DNA of 64,000 nucleotides from positions 1 through 64,000 of the forward strand of contig JAKTTT010000035.1 of the NCBI GenBank assembly GCA_030581615.1, written 5' to 3'. The notes beneath the pieces were generated by a model. It was given only the letters and a program-made list of their open reading frames with translations, was not told the DNA's origin and made no database searches. The stretch is from Alloascoidea africana (Eukaryota > Ascomycota > Alloascoideomycetes > Alloascoideales > Alloascoideaceae). This document shows, one piece after another, positions 52,495 to 63,926 of the stretch (the stretch's first letter is position 1; each line of letters begins with the position of its first letter). The translations under genes and the position numbers were made by a program.

Positions 52495-53984
52495 ATGTCG
52501 CATTTACCAAGCCAACAAGGTGCTTCTACAGGGTGAGTCAAACTAAAAGTGCTCGAACATCGATTTGAATCCTAGGATCTGAAATACGGTTCTAACTGGA
52601 AGCTCTTCTTTTTTATTTGTTATTTGTTTTTTATAGAAGCAATTCAGTCGATTGGAAAAGAACCCTAAACCTGCCGCCGAAAGATACTCGAGTACAAACT
52701 GAAGATGTCACAGCCACAAAGGGGAACAGCTTTGAAGATTTTTACCTGAAACGGGATTTACTTATGGGGATTTTTGAAGCGGGCTTTGAGAAGCCATCAC
52801 CTATACAAGAAGAAGCGATTCCTATTGCGATTGCTGGTAGAGACATTTTGGCAAGGGCAAAGAACGGAACAGGCAAAACTGCAGCGTTTGTGATCCCCAC
52901 ATTGGAAAAGATAAAACCCAAACTTGATAAGATACAGGCTGCGATACTCGTGCCTACGAGAGAGTTGGCATTACAAACGTCACAGGTTTGTAAGACTCTG
53001 AGCAAGCATTTGGGCATACAGGTCATGGTCACCACGGGCGGAACAACACTAAAAGACGATATATTACGGTTAAATGAAACGGTCCACGTTTTGGTTGGAA
53101 CACCAGGAAGAATTCTGGATCTGGCTGGACGGGGGATTGCAGACTTTTCGCAATGTCCAATGTTTATTATGGATGAGGCTGATAAGCTATTGTCACCCGA
53201 ATTTATTCCCATCATCGAGCAAGTGATTGCATATTTCCCAATGAAACACCAAACGTTGTTGTTTTCTGCCACATTCCCACTTGCAGTGAAGAGTTTTATG
53301 GACAAGCATCTGGATCGCCCTTATGAAATTAACCTGATGGATGAGCTAACGCTTCGTGGTATAACCCAGTACTATGCTTTTGTAGAAGAGAAACAAAAGC
53401 TGCATTGTTTGAATACGCTGTTCTCCAAGCTCCAGATAAACCAATCTATTATTTTTTGCAATTCAACGAATCGAGTGGAATTGCTAGCCAAGAAAATCAC
53501 CGATCTTGGCTTTTCATGCTACTATTCACATGCCAAAATGCCCCAGTCTGCGAGAAACAAGGTATTCCACGAGTTTAGACTTGGCAAAGTGAGAAACCTG
53601 GTGTGTTCTGATCTACTGACGCGTGGAATTGATATCCAGGCTGTTAATGTGGTAATAAATTTTGATTTCCCCAAGAATGCAGAAACATATCTGCACCGTA
53701 TCGGACGTTCTGGGCGTTTTGGCCATTTGGGTCTCGCTATCAACTTGATCAACTGGAACGACCGTTTTAACCTGTACAAAATTGAACAGGAGTTGGGCAC
53801 TGAAATTGTCCCTATACCTGCACAAATCGAGCAATCTCTATATGTGGCATCTGATCCAAGCTTGGTTCCTAAACCGTTCCCAATGTCCCAAATGCCTAAG
53901 AGCCATTACAGTAGTAAGTCTGTTGGTTTCAGCCGCCATGAACAACAGTTCAACCAGCCGAGAATGAACAGAGGTAGCCAATAA
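52495..53984 (+). CDS. DHH1: Dhh1, DEAD-box helicase of mRNA decapping
   Basis: Dhh1 represses translation and promotes decapping in P-bodies. Exon 1 (52495-52532) encodes [12 protein letters not shown], and exon 2 (52637-53984) completes a 461-aa protein (506 in S. cerevisiae). The intron has a GTGAGT donor, TTCTAAC branch and TTATAG acceptor. Helicase motifs in order: the Q-motif [27 protein letters not shown] (Walker A), [21 protein letters not shown], and [13 protein letters not shown]. The Dhh1-specific [17 protein letters not shown] leads into the core. The C-terminal tail is short and Ser/Gln/Asn-rich, without the long Pro/Gln tail of S. cerevisiae. Confidence 0.97.
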
Positions 53985-54759
53985 GTATTTGTAATGGTTT
54001 TGGTCTTTTTTGTTTTTTTCTTTTGGCTCACTATATTTGTTTCGTACATAAAAGAAGCACCTTCTTCATATTTGTTCTCATGTTTTCTTCTTGCAAATTA
54101 TCACCCCTAATGGCCCTATTTCAAGGCATTTTTGTTAGTTCGGTTATGCGTTGCTCAAAATAAATCGCAATGTGTGGCTGTTTGCTTTTCTTTCTTTTTA
54201 TCTGTGTTCGTTTTTATTTCTTTTTTCGTTCCAAAGAAACCAAAAAAAAAAAACACCAAAAAAAGTCATAAAACAAAAACGTTTGCTTGTATCAATCTTG
54301 TTGTTCCATTGAAATATATCAAAATCAAAGCAAAAGAAAAAAAATTAAAAAAAAAAGATTAAAAAAAAAGCCAAAAACTGAATAATCATTTTATTGCACT
54401 TTTTCTTCTATTTTTTCTTTACTTTTATCTACTAAAAAGGATTCTGGGACTTGATTTTGTGATGATAAGCTATGATTGGTTGTAAATTCTTGCTTTAATT
54501 TCCTATTTTTTTTCTTTTTTTTTAGAGTCATGGCACCTTTCACAAGAGTCACAAGCACTCTTTGGGTTTTTGATTGTTATTTAAAAAGGTTTCGTAAAAT
54601 CCATAGTGAGAATTGAAGTTTACGGTTATGTCTCTATCTATTTCTTCTCTATTATTACTATAGAGTTGCTGATCTCTATATGTACCTCTCCCTTTAATTG
54701 TACAATCACAAACCAAAAAAGACTACAAAAAAAAAAGGATCTAAAATGCTGGTTCTTTC
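53985..54759. other. Convergent 3' flanks of DHH1 and VRG4
   Basis: 775 bp dominated by A and T homopolymers (for example about 54240-54370). No gene or RNA recognised. Confidence 0.6.
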
Positions 54760-56037
54760 TTATTTGTTGGTACTTGGAAGAGCGGATCGCAAGGCCTCCT
54801 GTGCCTTTTGTTGCTGTTTCGCAACAGCGTAAACAATACCAGCCAAGAAACCAATGATGATGGAGGTGACTGACAGGAAATTGACGTCGGCATCAAAGAA
54901 AACAAGTCCGGAAAGAGCAATGGGCAGTTTGTTAAGAGCTCCGACCATACTGTAAGTGGTGGAAGAGGTGGCTCGGATACACCAGGCTGAGGTGTAGGAG
55001 ATGCCCACAGAGGACATGCCTGAGAAGATCATGGCGGCAATAACCGAGTTTCTGGTCGCGGCAGGGAAGTTCACGGCCACGTTCGCAGGAGTCCAGTCCT
55101 CGAGCAGGAACGAGCAGCCCAGCAAGACGGGGATCGAGAGAAGGTTGTTATAGTACATGGTATCAAAGTCCTTGAAGTTGGTCAACTTGATGCGCTTACG
55201 CATAACGAGCACGAACGTGGCAGATGAGAAGCAGTTGGTGAACATCCAAAAGTAGCCCACGTTGAGTCCCGCAATCAGGCTCGTGGAAACGGCCTCGACG
55301 GCCTTGGTAGCGTCCACAGAGTCGGCTGCGACCTCGGCGCTCGTGGTTGCGAGGACGGCAGTGATGTCTCCCCAGGCAGCAATCACGGAGGACAGAACCA
55401 TGAGGACGAAGGAGAAGAGGGCCATGGAGGTGACTTTTCCGCCGAACCAGAGCACTTCGCCGTAAGCAATGAGAATGATGGTCAGGTTCTTGAAGATGGT
55501 GTAGACGGGAATCGACAGGTACTGGAGTGCTTTGGAGGAGGTATAAATCATAACCACGAGGAGAATGGCGATGGGGAACCATTTCTTGGCAAGGTTTTTG
55601 TCAAAGTCTCTGTAGGTGATGGACCCAATAGCCTTGAGAATGGCGATAGTGAGAACACAGACGATGGACTAGAATAAAAGGGTTGAAATGTTAGAGTTGG
55701 GAACAGCGTGGGTGTGCGCAAGGAAGGAACCGTTTTGAAATTTCAGGACACATGTTCAAGAGCAGAAGGAGTGATAGCAGCAGCAACGAAAAGAACAGCT
55801 CAAACACGAAGAAAAAAAGATTGGATCGCGAGGTAAAATAAACCATACCTGAACAGCCAACAGCAAAAAGTTGAGATTGAACTCGTAGCCCGATAACACG
55901 TATTTGTTGGTGGTGGTCATCAAAATGGATGCTGCACAATAGGACAGGATAGAGATAACGGGGTTGTTTGCGATGGAACGCTTCGCGGCCATGCCGACAG
56001 GAGTGTCGTCCTGCTTCTGCTTCTCGGGATACGACAT
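54760..56037 (-). CDS. VRG4: Golgi GDP-mannose transporter
   Basis: Exchanges cytosolic GDP-mannose for lumenal GMP, supplying Golgi mannosylation. Exons on the minus strand, 56037-55849 and 55668-54760, join in phase 0 to 365 aa (337 in S. cerevisiae). The intron has a GTATGG donor and TTCTAG acceptor. About ten hydrophobic helices; [20 protein letters not shown] begins helix 1. The nucleotide-sugar signatures are YYNN (in [10 protein letters not shown]) and GALNKLPIA. An alanine/threonine-rich insertion ([19 protein letters not shown]) lengthens one loop. Divergent from COG1, with 217 bp between starts; the two genes are also near neighbours in S. cerevisiae. Confidence 0.95.
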
Positions 56038-56254
56038 GTTGTTTCTGGACGGGCTGGGGGCTTTGTCGAGGGAGATCTGGGGCTGGAGGATGCGCTTGCT
56101 GGCTTTTTGCTGGCGAGGGAGCAGGAAAAGAGAGAAGACGCCCAGAATGTGGATTTGCTCTTTTTTTCGCCGGGGCCAGGAACAACACCCGTACACCCCC
56201 GCTGCTGGCCTGAGCACCGAGAAAGCCTCCCACGAGAGCTCCCAGCACACCACG

Positions 56255-58945
56255 ATGGCCTCTCCCGACAGCCCAGAGCCGGTCGACTACTCGAGTGCGA
56301 CGTGGCGGAGCCTGTTCAAGGAGTACTCCGTGCCGCAATTGCGTGCCGTGGAGCGCGAGCTGGACACGCTCGTGGTCGACAAGAAAAAGAGCCTGCGCTT
56401 GCTGGTGGGCTCCCGGTACAGAGACCTATTGTCCACCGCGGACACAATCATCGAGATGAACTCGCTGATCCAGAAAGAGCACCGCAAGCTGTCTGCTCTG
56501 TCCTCGCAAGAGAGCAGGTGGGTGGGCGAAAGCGAAAGCGAAAGTGAAAGTGCGGCCTGTCGGTGTTCCTTCAACCAGAGCGTCGCCCAGCAGTCCCGGC
56601 TCCATCTTTCGAAACTTTCCCAGGTCTCCAACTTCAAAATGATACTGAGGTCATTGCACAGGCTATTGGCCTTTCCAGATGCAGAGATCCAGCCGCTGGT
56701 AATTGCGAAACTTATTCTTTTGGCGAAAGAGATATATGCAAAGCTGCCACCGTCCAAAAAGTCCACGAGAGTTCTTCACACGCAGTTCTCTAGTTTCCAA
56801 ACCAAGTTTATCCGCAGAATGGATCAGTTGCTCGGGAAATTGGGCTCTCATACCGACTACGCGACAAAGCTGTTTGCAGCCTACTCGATCATCACAAGCT
56901 CTTCCACCTCGATGGTGTTGGAACACTTTATAGATTTACGGTTACAGTGCTTAAAGTCGCTGCTGGGTTCCGCAAGTGCAGACTACACATCTTTCACAAA
57001 TGGTTTAATCTACACGCACCTCACAGTCACAAAGATCATCAACACCTTGTTCTCGGGCTCATTCCAGCGGTTTTTACTTGTGCAACAGCTGCCTTCCAGC
57101 CTGCTGACCCGTGAGGACTACGCAGTGGTGCCCGAAGTGGACTTTGACTATGTGAAAAACCTCTGTGGGTTGGATGCTTCGCAATTGAAAATCTCCAGAG
57201 TGGTGGCCAACGTGGATGCGATTGCGAAACCTTTCCCCAAACGCGAGCTGGAGTTGGTACTGGGCAAGGCGAAAACGAGGTTTGCCAAAGTGCTGCTGAC
57301 GTTTTTTGAGCCCATAGTCGTGAAGCTGAACTGTGTTCAAGACTTGATCAACTTTATTCAAAAAGTTCTCTACCTGTTTACAAACCTGCCCACATTACGG
57401 ACTCTATCCGTAGATGAAAATACTCTTTTGAAACAGTTTCATTCGCTATGGCACAGCCAGTTGGAAACGTTGCTTAATGCCCATGTACAGAACCTGGCAG
57501 TGACTGGAGATTTGGTTGAGCAGAATTACCACAAGATTTATGAAAAAAGTGGAATTGATGATTATAAGCCTACGAGAACAAGCCGTTCAAGAAAAATTCG
57601 ATCACTGTTACAACTGGAAACGTGTGGTAATAGAGAGGGTTCTGCAAGTATTATTTCTTCTTCTTATCAGCGGTGGCTCGACCAATTACAAACGGACCGC
57701 GAGACTCTGTTCCAGATAACCAAGTTGGAGTCTGTTATCACACATGACTATTTCAAATTGTCTAATGGCAAGGATGGGAATGAGGGCGAGGATCAGGGTG
57801 AAGGTGAGGGTGGTGACGAGAAACGGTCTCCCAGTAGTGGCGGCGGCGGCGGCGGCAATATAATCGACTTGGAGAAAGGAGTTGATTTGGATTTGGGCAT
57901 GGATGAATACGAGAGCTTTATCAGCTACGATTATGAGGAATCTGAGAACTGGGCCAAAGAGGAAATCAAGTCGCTCCAATCGCACTACAACATGCTGAAA
58001 CAGAATATCAAGCGGTCTTGTTCCGATGCGGAAAAGCAATTTCTACAGAAAATCGAGTCTCTTGTTGTGACAGAGGCAGAAGATACTGGTTTGAAAGAAC
58101 TGGAGAATTTTGACCATCTTGCATTTTTAATCCAAGTTTCTCTGAATTATGTCCAACATAAGGTGGCTTTGGGACCACAATTAGAGGAAGAAGAACTCCT
58201 GTCTCGGATCTTCACCAAGCTCTATACTGTTTTGCTAAACTCGGTAAACGAGCCATTTATGACAAAGCTCGGAGAGATCTACGAGCAGAAATTTTCAAGC
58301 GAGAATCGTAATGTACCACCAAAGGACTATGTTCTTTGGGAGTATGTCAAAGTCGGGGCAGCGGAATTGGTAAAAGTTCCAACACACCCGTCTTACAAGC
58401 TTCAGGTGCTCTTGTCGGAACTGGCTCAGTGTCTCACATGTGCGAGTCTTGAACCAAACTGTGGAGATGTTCGTTCTGATAAGAGCGAGCTATACGCTTA
58501 TCAACCTGCGATGGAGGTTGTGAGGAAGCAGATGTTGGAGAAAATGCTACGCGTTATTCACGAACAAGTGGAAAAGGCAAAGGAGAAATCGGAGATTCAG
58601 CCAGATAATGCCAGCGATGGCAATAAAGAAGGCAGTAGCACTGAAAATGTTACAGATGATAAAGTGCAGGATGAAGACACAATTGCAGATGATACACCAA
58701 AACCGGCTCCAGAGGAAGCGCCTGAAGATTTCTATGGCCAACAACTGCTCCAGACGTTTGCAGACGTTGAGTTTCTCGCCAGCTTTGGCTCCAGAGACCT
58801 ATCAGGCTCTAACGATCTGCTCGATTTTATCAGAAAGCTCGCCCCGGACCTACCATCGCAGGCAGTCGAATCCGCGATCAAAGCCTCTGCCGCGACCAGT
58901 TTCTCACGCTCGCGGCTGCTGTTCTTCCCCGTGGCACCGATATAA
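56255..58945 (+). CDS. COG1: Cog1, subunit of the conserved oligomeric Golgi tether
   Basis: COG tethers retrograde vesicles at the Golgi and keeps glycosylation enzymes in place. Start [12 protein letters not shown] gives 896 aa, nearer to metazoan COG1 (980) than to S. cerevisiae (417). The N-terminal [20 protein letters not shown] and [20 protein letters not shown] form the Vps51/COG1-type coiled-coil segment. A Ser-Glu run (SESESESES) encoded by GAAAGC repeats interrupts the region just after it. Gly-rich and Asp/Glu-rich insertions occur near residues 510-570 and 780-830. The 5' end is GC-rich, the rest AT-richer. The frame extends upstream into VRG4 exon 1, so the later ATG is used. A short cryptic intron around the Ser-Glu run cannot be excluded. 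Confidence 0.9.
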   Translation: MASPDSPEPVDYSSATWRSLFKEYSVPQLRAVERELDTLVVDKKKSLRLLVGSRYRDLLSTADTIIEMNSLIQKEHRKLSALSSQESRWVGESESESESAACRCSFNQSVAQQSRLHLSKLSQVSNFKMILRSLHRLLAFPDAEIQPLVIAKLILLAKEIYAKLPPSKKSTRVLHTQFSSFQTKFIRRMDQLLGKLGSHTDYATKLFAAYSIITSSSTSMVLEHFIDLRLQCLKSLLGSASADYTSFTNGLIYTHLTVTKIINTLFSGSFQRFLLVQQLPSSLLTREDYAVVPEVDFDYVKNLCGLDASQLKISRVVANVDAIAKPFPKRELELVLGKAKTRFAKVLLTFFEPIVVKLNCVQDLINFIQKVLYLFTNLPTLRTLSVDENTLLKQFHSLWHSQLETLLNAHVQNLAVTGDLVEQNYHKIYEKSGIDDYKPTRTSRSRKIRSLLQLETCGNREGSASIISSSYQRWLDQLQTDRETLFQITKLESVITHDYFKLSNGKDGNEGEDQGEGEGGDEKRSPSSGGGGGGNIIDLEKGVDLDLGMDEYESFISYDYEESENWAKEEIKSLQSHYNMLKQNIKRSCSDAEKQFLQKIESLVVTEAEDTGLKELENFDHLAFLIQVSLNYVQHKVALGPQLEEEELLSRIFTKLYTVLLNSVNEPFMTKLGEIYEQKFSSENRNVPPKDYVLWEYVKVGAAELVKVPTHPSYKLQVLLSELAQCLTCASLEPNCGDVRSDKSELYAYQPAMEVVRKQMLEKMLRVIHEQVEKAKEKSEIQPDNASDGNKEGSSTENVTDDKVQDEDTIADDTPKPAPEEAPEDFYGQQLLQTFADVEFLASFGSRDLSGSNDLLDFIRKLAPDLPSQAVESAIKASAATSFSRSRLLFFPVAPI

Positions 58946-59063
58946 TGAAGTTCTGTGTAGCATAGCATATCCACTAGTTCGTTTTGTTTCTGCTTCTAAC
59001 AGCTTTTCGGTCTTTTGTTCCAGTTTCCCGTCTTCTGCACATTCGCAGTCAGCACAGGCCTCC

Positions 59064-59113
59064 GGTTACCCGGCCTATTTTCTTTTTGCACCTCCTTTTG
59101 CGGCCGGGTAACC
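59064..59113. promoter_or_regulatory. Inverted pair of Reb1-like sites upstream of HAP2
   Basis: GGTTACCCGGCC (59064-59075) and its exact reverse complement GGCCGGGTAACC (59102-59113) are separated by 26 bp. Each carries the Reb1 core TTACCCG. They lie 118-168 bp after the COG1 stop and 134-183 bp before the HAP2 ATG. There they could act both as a roadblock terminator for COG1 and as a nucleosome-free-region anchor for HAP2. Role inferred from Reb1 in other yeasts. Confidence 0.7.
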
Positions 59114-59246
59114 ATCGCGTGGTCCCGGATTCGCAGCCCGCCAGCCGCCATCGACAAGAGCAGCTTTGCCCAGAGCACTCGTCCTCAGTCCCAGCCCCCG
59201 TCCCAGTTCACCGTCTGGGAATGCCAGGAGCGCGCCGACCGAACTG

Positions 59247-59407
59247 ATGGCTACTCTGAACTACTCGCGGTATGTCGACCCTCGACAGGACGGCCCCCAG
59301 CCAGCGCGGCATGATGATCATCACCATCACGAACAATCCCCTTATATGATATCAGACATGGACCGGTTTCCCTCTCCCGCTCCCATCCACCAGCAGGATC
59401 GCCATCT

Positions 59408-59438
<31 letters not shown>

Positions 59439-60449
59439 AATCAGAACCAGAGTCAGAACCAGACCTCGGATCCTGAGCACCAGCAGCACTTTCAAAAAGA
59501 CATGCTCTCGGGCCTCGGTGGTGCGCAGTCGAACGACCAGGCTTCTCCCCCAGATCCCCTTCACCATCTCTCCTCGCCACCACAACAGTCCCGATCTTCC
59601 AACTCGAGTCAGACCCTTCAACAGAAATCCAGTGGCTCGATACAGTATCAATCGCTGGATCAGCCGTACGGTGCGAGCCCGGGAATGATCCCTAATCCTC
59701 TTCCCTCTGCTTCCAACCCGAACCCCAGCTATCCTCCTTACCCTTCTTCAGCCCTGTCTTCGTCTCCAAATCCAAATGAAAGCAGTATGCAGGCCTCGAT
59801 GCATCGTTTTTTGCCTCCCGCGGGCCAGCAGCTTCCAAGGACTATTGGCACGAGCAGTTCCCCTGGACTAACAGATGCTCATCTCCAGCAGGTACAAACT
59901 CAACAGCGGCCGCACCCACAGCAGCAGCAGCAACAGCAACAACAAGCTCAGAATCATATTCAAGTTCAAGTTCAATTGGAACAACCACAAGAACAGCCCT
60001 TTTATGTCAATGCAAAGCAGTACCATCGCATTTTGAAACGGAGAATAGCGAGGGCAAAACTGGAAGAGACGTTAAAAGTGGCTCGTGGGAGACGGCCTTA
60101 TCTACACGAGTCGCGTCACAAACATGCAATGAGACGTCCAAGAGGCCAAGGAGGCCGTTTCCTAACTGCTGCAGAAATAGCAGAAAGAGATCAGCTAGAG
60201 AAAGAGAAACAAAAGTCTACCACTCCAAGCCATGTCCAAACACCAGATTCTAAACCTGAGACCCAAGCAGAATCAGCAAATTATAAGCACAATGAACGGA
60301 CGGCTAAATCACGTAGCAGTGATGCCTCCACCGTAAGAGAATCCAAGGATACAACGGTCGATGTTCTCAATGGAGGAAAGAGCACTCAAAGAACACCTCA
60401 GACTGATGAGATGAATGGGATGGAAGAAAATGGAATTTCTGCTCCATAG
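59247..60449 (+). CDS. HAP2: Hap2 (NF-YA), CCAAT-binding factor subunit
   Basis: DNA-contacting subunit of the Hap2/3/4/5 complex, activating respiratory and iron-related genes. The start [16 protein letters not shown] gives 400 aa. Residues about 250-312 hold the whole NF-YA domain. The subunit-association helix is [20 protein letters not shown]; after a linker comes the DNA-binding helix [20 protein letters not shown] with GGRFLT. The N-terminal two-thirds is Gln/Ser/Pro-rich, with polyglutamine at about residues 54-65 and again before the domain, as expected for an activation region. An in-frame ATG at 59166 would add 27 residues but lies close to the Reb1-like pair. Confidence 0.95.
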
Positions 60450-61247
60450 AAACAATTGATCGCCTAGTCTCGTGTTAGTGACTAGTGATAATTTGTGCAG
60501 TGCAGGTTGTTCACCACAAAATCTGTGTTCCTGGTCCACTAGTTTCTCAAGCTTGTTCTGTTTTGGGAAAGTAAATGAAACAAAACTACTAGAGACATCC
60601 TCGGGTTTGAGATACCTGAACCAGAAATGCAATGAAAAAACACAAAATTTTGCCAAATGTATGTTTACTACTTGTCTGTTTTTTTTTTGTCCTACTCTTT
60701 TTGCTTTTCGATTAACGATGGAGAATATTTTCTTCTCCAAGATATATTGGGCTGCTTGTTTTGGTTACTGATTGACAGTTGTTGATTACTGTATCTGTTT
60801 CCCTCTTCCCCATGTTTCTTTTTTTTTTAATCTTTTATGTTGAGTAATGAATATTTGTATCTTCCTATTTTCTTTTTTTATTGACTTTTTTTTGTTATTA
60901 CCGTTTTACCTCTGGGTGTATGTCCTTTTCATGGATGGCTAAATGCAACAGAAAGAAAACGCTGGAAAACAAGACGTTCTTTGTTGCAAATGCAACACTG
61001 TACATCGAGAGGAAACTAAAGCTGGCCAATGGACTTGCCCTTGCTGTTTCTGACTTGCACTCCTTGTCTCAGTTAATGCAAGCTAGCCTAGTGATGCTGC
61101 TTTTTGATGATGTTAGTGTACTTTAATAGTAACGAAAACTTTCGTAGTATGTGCTCCATGTCTACAATTCTTTTTCTTGTTCTTATTCTATTGCACAGAA
61201 AAAATTTCCAATAATAAATAAATACAATACAATAACTGGTATTGTGT
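60450..61247. other. Convergent 3' flanks of HAP2 and the aminotransferase
   Basis: 798 bp, T-rich, no gene or RNA recognised. Short frames here show no conserved features. Confidence 0.6.
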
Positions 61248-62855
61248 CTATATCTTTTGATGCGAAAAATCAATAGATATGCTCGTCATGTCCGATTCCT
61301 CTCTTGCTTCAAATCTCTTGATGATCCTCTCAATCGCATCCATACCTTTCTCCAATTGCGAAAGCTCAGGTCCATACGAAAGCCTCACAAAGGAGTACAT
61401 TTCCGAATCGCTCAGCTCTCGTCTTGAAAGAGGATTAAGATCAAAAAAGATACCAGGCACACAGATAACCTTTTCGTGTAAACACTCGTGGAAAAAGCCC
61501 AAACAGTTGGAGATCTTGCCAGGCAAACCAGAGAGATCAAGCCACAAATAAAAGGTCGAATTTGGCACTTTTTTAATTAAAAATCCCATAGAGGTGAGTC
61601 TCGAAATACAGTAATCTCGCTTCTTTTTAAAGTGTCTTTGCAATGCTGCCATTTCATGTTTCACGAGCGTTGGTTCCAGGAACTTGACTGCTGCTTGTTG
61701 GAAAGGAACGTTAGAGCCTCCATCCAGAAAAGATCCCACTGAAGAAAGACACTTGATGTAGTCTTTGGGACCCAAAATCCAACAGATACGCCATCCAGGT
61801 AATCTGAACGCTTTTGTAAGCCCATCCAGAATCAAAACAGGGTCTGTGTTGACATCTTGAATATGAGAAGCAGAACTAAGACCTTCTCCATTACACCGGT
61901 TGTTGTAGTTGTATCTGCTATAAAACTCATCCATAATCAAAAGGCAATCCTTGCGGCACATTGTATGCAATTGCTCAAGCTCATCTGAAGTCATACATTG
62001 GCCCGTTGGGTTTCTCGGGTTAGAGGTGAGAATTGCAGAAACTCCTCGCACAAGCTCTTTCCTGATTACATCAAGATCCATATGGTAAAATTCAGACTCA
62101 TACAAGGGCACAGGTAAAGGTGCAAAGTTCTTGAAAAGAGAAAGCATCTCTGCGTATGCGGTGTAATCAGGGAGGAAGAAAGAGAGATAGCAGTTTTTCA
62201 AAATGGCTGCAATCCGAGTAAGACCTGCTCTTCCACCAGGCACAATACACACATTTTCAGCAGTATATTGGGAAGCTTTGCCCTGTCTATAGTGCACATT
62301 GTAGAGGTTTGCCACTGCGTCTCTCAACTCTTTTATTCCGCCTGTTGAGGCGTATTCCATGCCTTCTGCGTCTATTGGGATTGAAGTTGGTCTTTCAAAA
62401 CATCCGGGGATTGGTCCTACCTCAGGCATTCCCTGGCCAAAATTAACCCATGAGGGATCATCATTAGAGTAACCACGCTCATATGCTCGCTCGGTGGTCC
62501 AAATGACACCAGTAGAGGCCTGTGCCATGTCAAGCGCCGGGTGGTTTGACTCCACAGGTCCCGATGAAGGGATGGGGACTGGCGAGTCTACGCCAGATCT
62601 GCTTCCCACACTTGGAGGAGCTCTTAGGCCCGAGACGAGATCAACATGGTTCTGGGGACATCCATTAGCCGGACGATGAAGAGAACTGAGAAGAGCATTT
62701 CCAAGAGAGCTCACGTTGGTGGGTGGTGACGGATGGAATATCTTGGAAGCTGATTTTTTCAAAGGTTCTGGCAGCGTTTGTTCAAAATCAGAAAAGTCTG
62801 TGCCATCGTCCCAATCAGACACGGTCCTAATCGGGGAATTTGATCGAGAAGTCAT
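61248..62855 (-). CDS. PLP-dependent aminotransferase, class I/II
   Basis: Fold-type I aminotransferase of unknown amino acid specificity. From MTSRSNSPIRTVSDWDD it encodes 535 aa, with about 115 low-complexity residues before the catalytic domain. Recognisable: NFGQGMPEVGP (substrate-loop region), GGIKELRDAVANLYN, PGGRAGLTRIA, SNPRNPTGQCM, a DEFYSRYNY segment, and the PLP lysine Lys348 in LDGLTKAFRLPGWR, followed by a C-terminal VRLSYGP with the carboxylate-binding arginine. An ATG at 63011 lies upstream of a TATA box (62981-62987), so the inner ATG is preferred. It resembles aminotransferases of filamentous fungi more than Bna3 or Aat2; substrate not predictable. Confidence 0.92.
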   Translation of the reverse strand: MTSRSNSPIRTVSDWDDGTDFSDFEQTLPEPLKKSASKIFHPSPPTNVSSLGNALLSSLHRPANGCPQNHVDLVSGLRAPPSVGSRSGVDSPVPIPSSGPVESNHPALDMAQASTGVIWTTERAYERGYSNDDPSWVNFGQGMPEVGPIPGCFERPTSIPIDAEGMEYASTGGIKELRDAVANLYNVHYRQGKASQYTAENVCIVPGGRAGLTRIAAILKNCYLSFFLPDYTAYAEMLSLFKNFAPLPVPLYESEFYHMDLDVIRKELVRGVSAILTSNPRNPTGQCMTSDELEQLHTMCRKDCLLIMDEFYSRYNYNNRCNGEGLSSASHIQDVNTDPVLILDGLTKAFRLPGWRICWILGPKDYIKCLSSVGSFLDGGSNVPFQQAAVKFLEPTLVKHEMAALQRHFKKKRDYCISRLTSMGFLIKKVPNSTFYLWLDLSGLPGKISNCLGFFHECLHEKVICVPGIFFDLNPLSRRELSDSEMYSFVRLSYGPELSQLEKGMDAIERIIKRFEAREESDMTSISIDFSHQKI

Positions 62856-63926
62856 TGTCAATGTGTTTTCAACTGGACTCGTCCAGGCTTTGCTTATAGT
62901 GGCAGTAGGAGAAGTGGTTAACTCAAGCGGTGAAAAGAGATGCGATGAGATGAGATGAGATGAGCTGTGATTCGATCCAGTTTTATATTTCGTGACATAA
63001 TTCCCAACCAACCCAAGGCTTTCCTAAAAGTTCCGATAATGACGCGATGAGGAGGGCACATATCTGTTTCAAAAATGTCTCTGTTCGGAAGCCTGAGAGA
63101 AGGAGCCTTGTCTCTGACCCCCGGTAGTGGCTCCAAAATGCTGCCATGTTATCAGGCTCATGCCAAATAGAGTATTCGCGGCGCGGCGCATCGGGTCTGT
63201 GTTGGTTATTAACTTCGCCCCGGCACCGAGACAATTTTTTTTTAAAGAAACAGGGAAAAAACCGCTGGAAAATTCGTGAAAATACCGCAAATTGAATTAG
63301 AAGTGTAAAAGACTTGAGCTTTTGCCGTTCTTCATGCTACTGGTGTGTATTAAACAGAGTGTCTCTATGGACTTTTGGTTTTAAGCCCTCGGAATCATCA
63401 AAAGTGAGGCGCTGCTATATTTTGAGTTGGTTGAAAAATGCCCATACAAGTAGCGGGTAAAAACCAAATTGAGGGATAATTCAGTGGCAATTCTAGAGAT
63501 GGGATACTCCAATCCTTTTTCCTCTGGGCAAAATTCTATTATTGTTCCGACAATGGGCTATATGCTATTAAATTCTCCAGGTGGTGGCATCTGTGGAGAC
63601 TTTGTTTCACAAACATTCGAGGCTATATTCTATTGTCCAGGGCTTCTTCTGTATTGTTGGAAAATTATTAACTTGAGTTAGTTAGCACTATTTGGCAAAA
63701 AACAAAAATCTGGGTTTGTAGGAGAGGCGCAGATTGATTTTTATAACAAAACTAGATTTTGTTTCCCAACGAGAGGACATCTACATGCTGTTCCGTTTAC
63801 ACAATACTGGGTTAGAATTAGCACAGATCCAAAAACCAATTTCTTGTGAATTTCTACTATATTCTGTAGAACGTGACTGTTTGTAGCACGTTAAGCGTCG
63901 GGACAATTAGGAGTAGAGTCGTTGCC
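62856..63926. other. Upstream region of the aminotransferase and gap
   Basis: Contains a TATAAAA box for the minus-strand aminotransferase (62981-62987), a TGAGA tandem (about 62945-62965) in its leader, and a Reb1-like CGGGTAA at 63454-63460. Otherwise 1.07 kb without a supported gene or RNA. Confidence 0.5.

Noticed and set aside
56518-56577. A short intron removing the Ser-Glu run in COG1
   Set aside because: The best donor-acceptor pair would shift the frame, and an in-frame alternative uses a poor GTGGGC donor; left as coding, with doubt noted.
62856-63011. Longer N-terminus for the aminotransferase
   Set aside because: Its ATG lies upstream of the TATA box and within repetitive leader sequence.
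63469-63681. A 70-aa frame near the right edge
   Set aside because: No recognisable features and no supported start context; probably chance.
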